Position numbers and translations under genes: made by a program
The notes under the pieces: generated by a model
The model's database searches: none
Told to the model about the DNA's origin: nothing
Seen by the model: the letters and a program-made list of their open reading frames with translations, nothing else
Shown here: positions 37,617 to 46,580 of the stretch, piece by piece
Layout of the letters: every line of letters begins with the position of its first letter
How positions within the stretch are numbered: position 1 is the stretch's first letter
Source of the DNA: Pseudomonas sp. H1h
GTDB lineage: Bacteria; Pseudomonadota; Gammaproteobacteria; Pseudomonadales; Pseudomonadaceae
NCBI RefSeq assembly: GCF_000633255.1
Contig: NZ_AYMJ01000003.1
Span: 62,001-126,000, forward strand
Length of the DNA stretch: 64,000 bases
Direction: 5' to 3'

Positions 37617-38477
37617 ATGAATCTGTTCCAGCTGCGCGCCTTCGACGCCGTGGCCCGGGAAGGCAGCTTCACCCGCGCCGCCGCGCGGTTGTTCATCAGC
37701 CAGCCGGCGGTCACCGGGCACATCAAAGCGCTGGAGGAGCATTACCAGATCACCTTGTTACGGCGTACCGCGCGACGCGTGGAGCTGACCGAGGAGGGCA
37801 TCAAACTGGCGGCGATCACTCGGGCCATGTTCGGTCTGGCCGAGGAAGCGCAGACCCTGCTCGAAGCCAACCGCCAGTTGCTCACCGGGCGCCTGGAAGT
37901 GGCGGCAGACGGCCCGCACATGGTCATGCCGATGCTCGCGAGCCTGCGCGCGCGGTATCCAGGGATCACGGTGAACCTGCGACTGGGCAATGCCCAGGAA
38001 ACCCTCGCCGCGTTGTTGTCGGAGCACGCCGATGTGGCGGTGCTGACCGAAGTCGAACCGCGCAAGGGCCTGCACCTGCAAGCCTTGAGCGAATCGCGGA
38101 TCTGCGCGCTGGTGCCCGCGACGCATCCTTGGGCGCAGCGCGCTGGCGAGGTGCGGCTCAAGGAGCTGGATCAGGTGATCATGGTCCTGCGTGAGCCGAG
38201 TTCGATTACCCGGCGCACGTTTGATCAGGCGTGCGCGCAGGCAGCGGTCAATCCGCGAGTGTTGCTGGAACTGGACAGCCGCGAGGCGGTGACCGAGGCG
38301 GTGGCAGCTGAGCTGGGAGTGGGCGTGGTGTCATCGGTGGAGGTCAGCCATGACCCACGGGTGGTGGCGATTCCGATTGTCGGGGACGGGCTGGTCAATC
38401 GGCACATGATCGGGTGCATGGAGCGGCGGCGGGAGTTGCGCCTGATTCAGGCGTTTTTTGGTCTGGCGCCGGCCTGA
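37617..38477 (+). CDS. LysR-family regulator divergent from phnW
   Basis: A 286-residue LysR regulator (winged helix FQLRAFDAVAREGSFTRAAARLFISQPAVTGHI, then a complete effector domain). It is the type found beside phnWX clusters and is expected to respond to 2-aminoethylphosphonate, but that is inference from position. The ATG begins exactly at the family start MNLFQLRAF. The 113-base gap to phnW contains an AT-rich inverted repeat (CAATCAAATTG) that could be its operator. Confidence 0.88.
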   Translation: MNLFQLRAFDAVAREGSFTRAAARLFISQPAVTGHIKALEEHYQITLLRRTARRVELTEEGIKLAAITRAMFGLAEEAQTLLEANRQLLTGRLEVAADGPHMVMPMLASLRARYPGITVNLRLGNAQETLAALLSEHADVAVLTEVEPRKGLHLQALSESRICALVPATHPWAQRAGEVRLKELDQVIMVLREPSSITRRTFDQACAQAAVNPRVLLELDSREAVTEAVAAELGVGVVSSVEVSHDPRVVAIPIVGDGLVNRHMIGCMERRRELRLIQAFFGLAPA

Positions 38478-38492
38478 TACACCGTGGTGCGT

Positions 38493-38572
38493 CCTTCGCG
38501 AGCAGGCTCGCTCCCACAGGGGATTTGTATGTGCCGCAAGACCAATGTGGGAGCGAGCCTGCTCGCGAAGGG
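38493..38572. repeat. REP doublet between converging LysR genes
   Basis: Inverted arms GCGAGCAGGCTCGCTCCCAC and GTGGGAGCGAGCCTGCTCGC separated by about 30 bases. Confidence 0.88.
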
Positions 38573-38583
38573 GCCAGAACTGT

Positions 38584-39456
38584 TCACACCAGACTCTCGC
38601 GAACCATATCGAGGAACGTCGCCACCACCCGCCGCGAGCTCTGCTCACGCAAGCACACCAGGGTCTCGGTCAAACGCCGGGTGCAATCGGTGATCGGCAA
38701 CGCGCACACCCGCGAATCGGCACCAAATTCCGCCGCCGACACCACCCCCACACCAATTCCTACCACCACCGCCTCGCGCGCCGCCTCCCGGCCCTCGACC
38801 TGAATCGCCGGACGAATGCGAAATCCGGCCCGCGCCATTTCCTCTTCCAGCGTCTGCCGGGTCACCGAGCCGTGCTCGCGCAGCACCAGCGGCGTGTCAT
38901 CCAGATCCGCCAGGCAGATCGACTCACGCTCGGCCCATGGGTGATGGCGCGAGACGAACGCCACCATCGGGTCGTTGCGCAGCGGCACGCAGAGCAGGCG
39001 CTCATCACTGACATCGCGCCCGAGCAGCGCCAGATCGGCCTGATAGTTGAACAGGCGAAACAGCGACTCATCGGTGTTGCCGGTCTCGATCTTTACGCTG
39101 ATTCCCGGGTAGCGCTCGCAGAACCGCGCAATCTGCGGCAGCACGTGCACCGGGGCGTCGACCGCGAGGATCAGGCTGCCGGTCCGCAGGGCCTGTGATT
39201 CCTGCAGCAGTTCCTGCGCCTCGGCCTCAATCACAAACAACCGCTGGGTGATTGCCAACAGGCGCTCACCGAGATCGGTCAGGCGCACCGAACGTTTATT
39301 GCGGTGAAACAGCAACACGCCGAAGCGTTCTTCGAGCTTGCGCACCTGGTCGGAAATCGCTGGTTGGGTGAGGAAAAGCCGTTCGGCGGCTTTGGTGAAG
39401 CTTCCATGCACGGCCACCGCGTGGAAGGCTTTGAGCTGGGCGTGGGAGACAGACAT
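38584..39456 (-). CDS. LysR-family regulator of the aminophosphonate transporter/oxidase pair
   Basis: A 290-residue LysR regulator (LKAFHAVAVHGSFTKAAERLFLTQPAISDQVRKLE). The effector domain resembles that of the neighbouring phnW-linked regulator, and both end in similar GVGVVSxxE-type segments, so the two may be paralogues. It is divergent from the OPA-type transporter gene, the usual arrangement for a regulator and target. A LysR-box-like dyad (ATAAA-5-TTTAT) lies about 40 bases upstream of its start. Confidence 0.87.
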   Translation of the reverse strand: MSVSHAQLKAFHAVAVHGSFTKAAERLFLTQPAISDQVRKLEERFGVLLFHRNKRSVRLTDLGERLLAITQRLFVIEAEAQELLQESQALRTGSLILAVDAPVHVLPQIARFCERYPGISVKIETGNTDESLFRLFNYQADLALLGRDVSDERLLCVPLRNDPMVAFVSRHHPWAERESICLADLDDTPLVLREHGSVTRQTLEEEMARAGFRIRPAIQVEGREAAREAVVVGIGVGVVSAAEFGADSRVCALPITDCTRRLTETLVCLREQSSRRVVATFLDMVRESLV

Positions 39457-39725
39457 CGTGACTCCAGTAACAAGCTGAGCTTATGTGTGAAATACGATAA
39501 ATCGATTTTATTTATTAAACAGTAATTGCTTTGATCCGCTCACGCCAGCGCTGACTGCCCGTTCGGGCAGCAACGCTGGCGATGAGCCTGGGCGTGCATC
39601 AACAGGACTCATCTGACCGTTATCGCCATAGGGATGGGGCGATAGCGCAGTGCTCAACAATAAAAAACACAGGCGTTTACTCAACGATTCTGCCGGCACA
39701 CTCACACCCTGAGGTCAGAACCACA

Positions 39726-41051
39726 ATGAACAAGCACATCGGCACCATTGCGCGTTGGCGCATGCAGATCTTCGCTGTCACCTGGCTCGCGTACGCGGCT
39801 TTCTACTTCACCCGCAAAGCCTTTTCGGTGGCCAAACTGGGCATCGCCGAAGACCCGACCTTCATGCTCGACAAGATGGCCATGGCCAACCTCGACGCAA
39901 TCTATCTGGCGGCCTACGCCATCGGTCAATTCACCTGGGGCATGCTCGCCGACCGCTTTGGCCCGCGGGTCGTGGTGCTCGGCGGCTTGTTGATTTCCGC
40001 TGGTGCCGCGTTGGTGATGGGCAGTTTCGCTACGCTGCCGATCTTCGCCACGTGCATGTTGATCCAGGGGCTGGCGCAGTCCACCGGGTGGTCGGGGTTG
40101 TGCAAAAACCTCGGCAGTTTCTTCCCCGCCGAACAGCGCGGGCGCGTGCTCGGTTTGTGGAGTTCCTGCTACGCGTTTGGTGGTCTGGTCGCCTCGCCGT
40201 TCGCCGGCTGGTGGGCGTATACGCTGATGGGCACCTGGCACGCGGCGTTCATTTCCAGCGCAGCGGTAGTGGCGGTGGTGGCGGTGCTGTTCTTTATCTT
40301 CCAGCGCAACAAACCGGAAGACGTCGGCCTGCCGGCGGTAGAGCCGGAGCCGCAATTGAGCGCAGAAGAAACCGCAGCCAACAGCAAACTCAGCGTCTGG
40401 GAGCCGTTGAAGGAAATCCTGCGCAACCGCACGGTGCTGGTGCTGGGCCTGGCGTACTTCATGTTGAAACCGGCGCGTTACGCGATTCTGCTGTGGGGGC
40501 CGGTGATCGTCTTCGAACAGATGCCGAGTGTCGGCAAGGTCGGCGCGGCGATCATTCCCACTTCGTTCGAGCTGGCCGGGTTGCTTGGGCCGATCATGAT
40601 TGGCATGGCCTCGGACAAACTGTTCGGTGCCCGGCGCATGCCAGCCTGCGTGCTCAGCCTGCTGGCGCTGACCGTGACCCTGGCGCTGTTCATGGGCGCG
40701 CTGCACACCGGCAGCGTGATGCTGGTGGTGGCGCTGCTGTTTGTCATGGGCCTGACCCTGTACGGGCCGGACTCAATGATCAGCGGCGCCGCGGCCATCG
40801 ATTTTGGCAAGGCCAAGGCCGGTGCCACAGCGGCCGGGTTCGTCAACGGTTGCGGCTCGGTCGGCGCGGTGCTCGGCGGGTTGCTGCCGGGTTACTTCGA
40901 TTCGGTGACGGTGTTCATCGTCTTCGCTGGCTGCGCATTGTTCTCGGCGCTGGTGCTGATTCCGCACTGGAACAGTCGCCCGGTCGGGGTGATGGAGCCG
41001 CGCGCGTCCATTCCCAATTGCCCGCTGACAATCAAACCGCTGCGTTCCTGA
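39726..41051 (+). CDS. OPA-family MFS transporter (GlpT/UhpC-like), candidate aminophosphonate permease
   Basis: A 441-residue, 12-helix permease of the organophosphate:phosphate antiporter group. The opening FAVTWLAYAAFYFTRKAFSVAK matches the GlpT/UhpC pattern with the conserved tyrosine and Arg-Lys near helix 1, and DRFGPR is the MFS motif A. Members carry phosphorylated or phosphonate anions, and an OPA-type permease has, as I recall, been linked to 2-aminoethylphosphonate uptake elsewhere. Position between a phn-type LysR gene and an aminophosphonate oxidoreductase supports that. The next gene starts 71 bases on. Confidence 0.82.
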   Translation: MNKHIGTIARWRMQIFAVTWLAYAAFYFTRKAFSVAKLGIAEDPTFMLDKMAMANLDAIYLAAYAIGQFTWGMLADRFGPRVVVLGGLLISAGAALVMGSFATLPIFATCMLIQGLAQSTGWSGLCKNLGSFFPAEQRGRVLGLWSSCYAFGGLVASPFAGWWAYTLMGTWHAAFISSAAVVAVVAVLFFIFQRNKPEDVGLPAVEPEPQLSAEETAANSKLSVWEPLKEILRNRTVLVLGLAYFMLKPARYAILLWGPVIVFEQMPSVGKVGAAIIPTSFELAGLLGPIMIGMASDKLFGARRMPACVLSLLALTVTLALFMGALHTGSVMLVVALLFVMGLTLYGPDSMISGAAAIDFGKAKAGATAAGFVNGCGSVGAVLGGLLPGYFDSVTVFIVFAGCALFSALVLIPHWNSRPVGVMEPRASIPNCPLTIKPLRS

Positions 41052-41122
41052 AACCCTTGGCCTCGCGGCCTGCTGCGGTGTTCGCGGCAGGCTTTGGCGT
41101 GGCCGTATGACTGGAGAATCCC

Positions 41123-42514
41123 ATGAGACCGTTTTGGCTCGAGCAAGCCTTGCAGGCTGATCCATCCCCGACTTGCCCGCCGTTGCAAGGCGAAGTGCGC
41201 ACTGACGTGTGCATCGTCGGCGGCGGCTACACCGGGTTGTGGACGGCGATCATGCTCAAGCAGCAGAACCCTGAACTCGACGTGCTGCTGATCGAAGCCG
41301 ACATCTGCGGCGCCGGTGCCAGTGGGCGTAACGGTGGGTGTGCGCTGTCGTGGTCAGCCAAGTATTTCACTCTGGAGCGCCTGTTCGGCGTCGAGGAAGC
41401 GGTGCGCCTGGTCAAGGAATCCGAGCGCAGCATCCACGCCATCGGCGCGTTCTGCGAACAGTACGGCGTCGATGCCGATTACCGCCTCGACGGCACGCTG
41501 TACACTGCGACCAACAAGGCGCAGGTCGGCTCGACCGATGCGGTGATCGCGGCGCTGGAGCGCAATGGCATCAACTCCTTCACGCAGCGCCCGGTGGCTG
41601 ACGTGCAGCGCATGGCCGGTTCGAGTAAACATCTGGAAGGCTGGTTCTCGCCGGCGGCGGCCAGTGTGCAACCGGGCAAACTGGTGCGCGGGCTGCGCCG
41701 GGTGGCGTTGCAACTGGGCGTGAAGATCCACGAGAACACGGCGATGACCGGTCTGGAAGAAGGCCGTCCGGCGCGAATCCACACCGCCAATGGCAGGGTG
41801 ATCGCCGACCGAGTGGTGCTGGCGATGAACGCGTGGATGGCTCGTGCGTTCCCGCAGTTCGAGCGCAGCGTGGCGATCGTTTCCAGCGACATGCTGATCA
41901 CCGAACCGCGTCCGGATCTGCTGCAGGAAATCGGTTTGACCAGTGGCGTCACCGTGCTCGACTCGCGGATTTTCGTGCACTACTACCACAACACCCCGGA
42001 CGGCCGGATCATGCTCGGCAAGGGCGGCAACACCTTCGCTTATGGCGGGCGGATGCTGCCGGTGTTCGATCAGCCTTCGCCGTATGCCGGGTTGCTCAAG
42101 CACAGCCTTGGCGACTTCTTCCCGGCGTTTGCCGAGGTAAAAGTGGATGCGACGTGGAACGGGCCGTCGGATCGCTCGGTCACCGGTTTACCGTTTTTCG
42201 GGCAGATGAGCGCCAGTGGCAATGTGTTTTATGGTTTCGGTTATTCCGGCAGTGGCGTCGGTCCGTGTCATATGGGCGGGCAGATTCTTGCCTCGCTGGT
42301 ACAGGGGCTCGACAACCCTTGGACGCGCTCGCCATTGGTCAACGGGCCGCTGGGGTATTTCCCGCCGGAGCCGATCCGTTATCTGGGGTCGTTGATGGTG
42401 CGCAATGCCATTCGCCGCAAGGAGCGTGCCGAAGATCATGGGCGTCGGCCGCGGCATCTGGACGTGCGTCTGGCGAAGTTTGCGGCGGCGGCGGGTAAGG
42501 CTGACAAGGGTTGA
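41123..42514 (+). CDS. FAD-dependent aminophosphonate oxidoreductase (DAO family)
   Basis: A 463-residue flavoprotein of the D-amino-acid oxidase/glycine oxidase superfamily. The dinucleotide-binding motif VCIVGGGYTGLWTA is near the N-terminus, followed by GASGRNGG. The C-terminal GFGYSGSGVG fits the putative aminophosphonate oxidoreductase subgroup found with phnWX genes; such enzymes have been proposed to oxidise N-substituted aminoethylphosphonates to phosphonoacetaldehyde. The start has GGAGAAT at a good distance. It is cotranscribed with the transporter gene. Confidence 0.85.
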   Translation: MRPFWLEQALQADPSPTCPPLQGEVRTDVCIVGGGYTGLWTAIMLKQQNPELDVLLIEADICGAGASGRNGGCALSWSAKYFTLERLFGVEEAVRLVKESERSIHAIGAFCEQYGVDADYRLDGTLYTATNKAQVGSTDAVIAALERNGINSFTQRPVADVQRMAGSSKHLEGWFSPAAASVQPGKLVRGLRRVALQLGVKIHENTAMTGLEEGRPARIHTANGRVIADRVVLAMNAWMARAFPQFERSVAIVSSDMLITEPRPDLLQEIGLTSGVTVLDSRIFVHYYHNTPDGRIMLGKGGNTFAYGGRMLPVFDQPSPYAGLLKHSLGDFFPAFAEVKVDATWNGPSDRSVTGLPFFGQMSASGNVFYGFGYSGSGVGPCHMGGQILASLVQGLDNPWTRSPLVNGPLGYFPPEPIRYLGSLMVRNAIRRKERAEDHGRRPRHLDVRLAKFAAAAGKADKG

Positions 42515-42550
42515 ATGCACCGGGAAAATCCATTGCTGATGTACCCGAAC

Positions 42551-42578
42551 CCACTGTGCAGGCTTGCTCGCGAAAGCG
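42551..42578. repeat. Degenerate REP arm
   Basis: A partial copy reading CAGGCTTGCTCGCGAAAGCG, flanked by two loosely similar 17-base stretches (GTACCCGAACCCACTGT and GTACTCGAATCCACTGT), probably a decayed doublet. Confidence 0.5.
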
Positions 42579-42625
42579 GCCAACCGGTTTCCGGCAGGTG
42601 TACTCGAATCCACTGTATGGAGCGG

Positions 42626-44014
42626 CTACGGATCGGCACTGTTGAGCAGCCAGTCGAGTAACAGGCTGCTGTCGCGGTTTGGCGCAGTTTCACGCGGTGG
42701 CGCTGGACGCGGGTTGGCGAGGCACAGGATCGGTCGATCCGGATCGGCGTCGAGGAAACTCACCCATACTTCGCTGCCGGCGCGGGGCAGTTCGTGGGCG
42801 GCGAGGCGGCCATTGGCGCCGGTCAGCGCAATCGGCAACCACAGACAATCAACATCCTCAGTCTGCGCAGGCCACAAGTTGACAGCGATGCGCCCCAGGT
42901 CATCCAGTTGCGCGGGCTGACCGGGCGAACCCACCACCCGCGCCACGAAATAGCCACCAATATTTGGACGCGGCTGTACCTGCGGCGGGCGAAAGTCGGT
43001 GGACCAGGGCAGGGCGCTGAAGTCGTTGTGGTAGTGATGCACATTGGTTGTCGGATCGAGGATCGAGGGGTGCTGGCCTTGATGCTGAAGCTCGGTGATC
43101 AGCCATTGCTCGTTGAACGCATTGATCGGGTGCCCGCTGATCTGCAGCAGGTGCCCGCTGCGCAGTGCGCTGCAATCGCTGCGCCCCTGGATCGAGCGGG
43201 ACTGGCAGCGTTGGCGCTGCAAGTGGCGACGGCTGCGTTGTTCGGCGTGGCGCTGTGCGCCCGACAGTTGCAAGGGGACAAGTGTGGGCACGGGGTGATT
43301 GGCCGCGTCTTCGGCAATCACCTGCTGGCCCCGGTTGCGAATGCCCTGTGCGGGCATGAACGGTGTCGCGTCATGGCGCTGAAAAAGTGTCCTGAGGCGA
43401 GGAGAGGGGATGTCGTCAGCGACGGCGAACGGCAGCGGCAGCGGCTCCTGGGGCAGGCTCAGGTTGTCATCGGCAAACACCACGACGTGGCCATCCGGGC
43501 GATGTTCGAAGTGATAGTGAATGCCTTCCTCCTCGCACAGGCGTTGCAGCAAGGCGAGATCGCTTTCCTCGTATTGAATGCAAAACGGCCGAGGCGGGTA
43601 ATGGCCGACGCTCATCTCGATCCGGTAGTTGTCTGAAGTCAGCCCGTGCTCGCCAAGTATCTGGGCGAGGATCGCCGGTACGCTCGATTGCACGAAGACC
43701 CGGCGCCGCGGCGCCTGCGCCAGCCCCAGTAGCTGCGGAACCAGAATCAGCCGATAGCCGATCCGATGGCTGGCGCGGTGCTCGCAACTGACGCTGTGGA
43801 TCAGGCCGTGAATTCCGTGATCGGCGCCCAGGCGCAAATATGCCGGTTGGTGCAGCAGGCTGCCTGGAGGCAGGGCCGGGGCCAGACCGATCACGTCAAT
43901 CTCGAATCGAAAAGGCTGGTTGAGTGCTTCCGTGCCGCTGAAACGCAGCACCGGCAGACACAGTGGGCCGTCGGTCAGGGTCAGGGTGAACGGGCTTTGC
44001 TGATCATTGAGCAT
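42626..44014 (-). CDS. Short orphan VgrG (type VI secretion tip protein)
   Basis: A 462-residue VgrG. The gp27-like region is complete (FTLTLTDGPLCLPVLRFSG, then the VQSSVPAILAQILGEHGL and CIQYEESDLALLQRLCEEEGIHYHFEH hallmarks). The gp5-like OB fold follows (GRIAVNLWPA, WLPIALTGANGRLAAHELPRAGSEVWVSFLDADPDRP). It stops soon after, without the extended beta-helical spike of typical VgrGs of about 650 residues. No T6SS structural gene, adaptor, PAAR or toxin gene is adjacent. It may be a domestic orphan tip or a truncated relic. No clear ribosome binding site precedes the ATG. Confidence 0.82.
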   Translation of the reverse strand: MLNDQQSPFTLTLTDGPLCLPVLRFSGTEALNQPFRFEIDVIGLAPALPPGSLLHQPAYLRLGADHGIHGLIHSVSCEHRASHRIGYRLILVPQLLGLAQAPRRRVFVQSSVPAILAQILGEHGLTSDNYRIEMSVGHYPPRPFCIQYEESDLALLQRLCEEEGIHYHFEHRPDGHVVVFADDNLSLPQEPLPLPFAVADDIPSPRLRTLFQRHDATPFMPAQGIRNRGQQVIAEDAANHPVPTLVPLQLSGAQRHAEQRSRRHLQRQRCQSRSIQGRSDCSALRSGHLLQISGHPINAFNEQWLITELQHQGQHPSILDPTTNVHHYHNDFSALPWSTDFRPPQVQPRPNIGGYFVARVVGSPGQPAQLDDLGRIAVNLWPAQTEDVDCLWLPIALTGANGRLAAHELPRAGSEVWVSFLDADPDRPILCLANPRPAPPRETAPNRDSSLLLDWLLNSADP

Positions 44015-44235
44015 GCATACGGGCTCTGTGGGGCAGTACGGACGGCAGAGGGTACGAAAACGCGAGCACGAATGGTCATGGCCAGTGGGTTTTTCAGAAT
44101 CGCCCTACAAGGTGTGGTGAAGATGTCGATTCAACAATGCATTTTTTTGGTCGATTGCCGACTTTAGGCCGTATAAACTTGGCGCCACGCGTCGGCCAAT
44201 AGATGTCTCGGCGCCACAGATCAAGAGAGTGAGTA

Positions 44236-44940
44236 ATGGGCGCACAGTGGAAGGTTAAACACAAAGAAGCGGCAGCCAACGCCAAGGGCAAGATCTTCGG
44301 CAAACTGGTGAAAGAAATCACCATCGCTGCCCGCAACGGTGCCGATACCGCCACCAACGCACACCTGCGTCTGGTGGTCGAACAGGCCAAGAAAGCCTCG
44401 ATGCCCAAGGAAACCCTGGACCGCGCCATCAAAAAAGGCGCCGGTCTGCTGGGCGAAACCGTGCAATACCACCGTGTGACCTACGAAGGTTTCGCGCCGC
44501 ATCAGGTTCCGTTGATCGTCGAGTGCGTCACCGACAACATCAACCGCACCGTCGCGGAAATCCGCGTGGCGTTCCGCAAGGGTCAACTGGGTGCTTCCGG
44601 TTCCGTGGCCTGGGACTTCAACCACGTCGGCATGATCGAAGCGTCGCCGGATACTCCGGACGCCGACCCGGAAATGGCCGCGATCGAGGCCGGTGCCCAG
44701 GACTTCGAACCGGCTGAAGAGGGCGCGACCCTGTTCCTGACCGATCCGACTGACCTCGACGCTGTGCAGAAAGCGCTGCCTGAGCAAGGCTTCACCGTGC
44801 TGTCGGCGAAACTCGGCTACCAGCCGAAGAACCCGGTCAGCGGCCTGAGCGCCGAGCAGATGGCTGAAGTCGAAGCGTTCCTTGAAGGCCTCGACAACCA
44901 CGATGACGTGCAGGACATGTTTGTCGGTCTGGCAGGTTGA
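44236..44940 (+). CDS. YebC/PmpR family protein, YeeN type
   Basis: A 234-residue cytosolic protein of the YebC/PmpR family. It starts [28 protein letters not shown], where classic YebC has MAGHSKWxNIKHRK, so it is the YeeN-like second paralogue. The three-domain pattern is visible, including [19 protein letters not shown] and [16 protein letters not shown]. Family members act in relieving ribosome stalling or as transcription factors; which applies here is unknown. It is a single gene. Confidence 0.9.
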   Translation: MGAQWKVKHKEAAANAKGKIFGKLVKEITIAARNGADTATNAHLRLVVEQAKKASMPKETLDRAIKKGAGLLGETVQYHRVTYEGFAPHQVPLIVECVTDNINRTVAEIRVAFRKGQLGASGSVAWDFNHVGMIEASPDTPDADPEMAAIEAGAQDFEPAEEGATLFLTDPTDLDAVQKALPEQGFTVLSAKLGYQPKNPVSGLSAEQMAEVEAFLEGLDNHDDVQDMFVGLAG

Positions 44941-44960
44941 TCGGCTGAGTCACTGATACC

Positions 44961-45038
44961 GCCTTCGCGAGCAGGCTCGCTCCCACACTGGATCTGTGGC
45001 GTTCACAAATCCCCTGTGGAAGCGAGCCTGCTCGCGAT
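44961..45038. repeat. REP doublet
   Basis: Inverted arms GCGAGCAGGCTCGCTCCCAC and GTGGAAGCGAGCCTGCTCGC between the converging YeeN-type and LRR-kinase genes. Confidence 0.85.
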
Positions 45039-45052
45039 TGACCGCGCAACGG

Positions 45053-46366
45053 TCACAGCTGCGCCAGCACCTCAATCACTTCGCTGAACCCCGGTCGCGC
45101 CAGCACATCCGCCTGGCAGCAACGCCGTTCCAGATCCTCCAGTACCTTGCGCCGTTCGACACTCAACCCCGCGTCGATGCGCGCCAGCAATTCTCCGAGC
45201 AGAACCCCGAACGCCCGTACTTCGATGCGTTGCAGCGCCTGTGTTTCCAGATTGTCGGTCGTGGCATGGAACGACGCCGCGCCAAAATCCCCCAGTAGGC
45301 AATCGCCCTGATCGTTCAACAGAATGTTGTGCCCGTAGAGATCACCGTGAGTGATGCCCTGTTGATGCAGGTGCTCGGCCGCCGACGCGATGCCTCGGGC
45401 AATGTTCAACGCGACCTCGGCACTGAACCGGCAATCCTCGCTGTAAACATCCCGCGAGCAGCTCGCCAGGCTTGGCAGTGCCGCAAGGTTGCGAAAGCTC
45501 GGGTCGATCAGTTGCATCACCAGCCCCTGTTGCCCGTCAGGATGCCCCTGAATGCGGCCCTCCACACGGATCAGGTTCGGGTGCAGGCCGGCGGTGATGC
45601 AGGCGTTCATTTCGTGCAGCGGCGAACCGTCGCTGGTCATTTCACCTTTGTACAGCTTCACCGCGACCGGCACCGCCGAGTGTTCGGTGCGCTGCCACAG
45701 CGCCCGGGAAATCACCCCGGAAGCGCCTTCGCCCAAACGTTGTTCCAGACGCAGCCGCGACCAGTCGATCAGCGGCGTGGCCTCCAGTGCGGCGGCGTCG
45801 GCTTCGGTTTCCAGTGGATTGCCGGCATACGCCAGCCAGGTCAGGCTCGGCAGGGTCAGCAGCCACTGCGGCAGTTCGCGCATCTGGTTGGCGGCGATGC
45901 GGATCAGTTCCAGGCGATGACATTGGTGCATGGACGCCGGCAGCGCTTGCAGGCGATTGCCGGCCAGCAGCAATTTTTGCAGATAGGGGCGCTCGCCCAG
46001 TTCGCTCGGCAGGGTTTCGATGCAGTTGTCGGTCAGGATCAACCAACGCAGCCGCGGTGGTAATGCCGCGCCCGGCACGTGGCTGATGCGGTTGGCCTTG
46101 AAGCCGATCATCGTCAGCGCCGCACATTGACCGACGCAGGCCGGTACCTCGGTGAAGTGGTTGTCCGAGCAAAACAGAATGCGCATCTTCGTCAGCCGAT
46201 GCAGGTCGTTCGGCAGGCTGCTCAAGGCATTGCCGCTGAGGTTGAGCACCTCCAGCGTATCGGCCAGCTCGAAAATTTCCCGGGGAAACTCGGTCAGTCC
46301 GCAGGACAGGTCCAACCGGGTGATGCCCGACAACTCGCCGGCGCGCAATTGAGCAAGGGTGTGCAT
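45053..46366 (-). CDS. Leucine-rich-repeat protein kinase
   Basis: A 437-residue protein with about seven leucine-rich repeats at residues 14-185 (units such as LEVLNLSGNALSSLPNDL and LQKLLLAGNRLQALPASM) fused to a Ser/Thr-kinase-like domain at about 205-437. Kinase residues look complete: glycine loop GEGASG, VAVK (Lys237), alpha-C Glu252, catalytic loop HGDLYGHN (340-347) and DFG (360-362). No signal peptide or membrane segment is seen, so it is cytosolic. The start is set at MHTLAQLRAG, which begins the repeat domain; an 18-residue extension is possible. No phosphatase or obvious substrate gene is adjacent. Confidence 0.87.
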   Translation of the reverse strand: MHTLAQLRAGELSGITRLDLSCGLTEFPREIFELADTLEVLNLSGNALSSLPNDLHRLTKMRILFCSDNHFTEVPACVGQCAALTMIGFKANRISHVPGAALPPRLRWLILTDNCIETLPSELGERPYLQKLLLAGNRLQALPASMHQCHRLELIRIAANQMRELPQWLLTLPSLTWLAYAGNPLETEADAAALEATPLIDWSRLRLEQRLGEGASGVISRALWQRTEHSAVPVAVKLYKGEMTSDGSPLHEMNACITAGLHPNLIRVEGRIQGHPDGQQGLVMQLIDPSFRNLAALPSLASCSRDVYSEDCRFSAEVALNIARGIASAAEHLHQQGITHGDLYGHNILLNDQGDCLLGDFGAASFHATTDNLETQALQRIEVRAFGVLLGELLARIDAGLSVERRKVLEDLERRCCQADVLARPGFSEVIEVLAQL

Positions 46367-46475
46367 GAAGGTGGTCACTATCAAGGGAAAGAAGCGCCAG
46401 GCGCCTGGAATGGGCGACATGATAACGGCAATGGCTGGATTTGCACTGATCTGACCCTCGATAACTCCGCAAACC

Positions 46476-46563
46476 CTGTGGGAGCGGGTTTGCTCGCGAA
46501 GGCGTACTGTCAGTCAGTAATCCGTCGCTGACACTCCGCTTTCGCGAGCAGCCCGCTTCCACG
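46476..46563. repeat. REP doublet
   Basis: Arms GTGGGAGCGGGTTTGCTCGC and GCGAGCAGCCCGCTTCCACG, slightly diverged, between zapE and the LRR-kinase gene. Confidence 0.82.
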
Positions 46564-46580
46564 AAAAGGGATCTCCAGGG

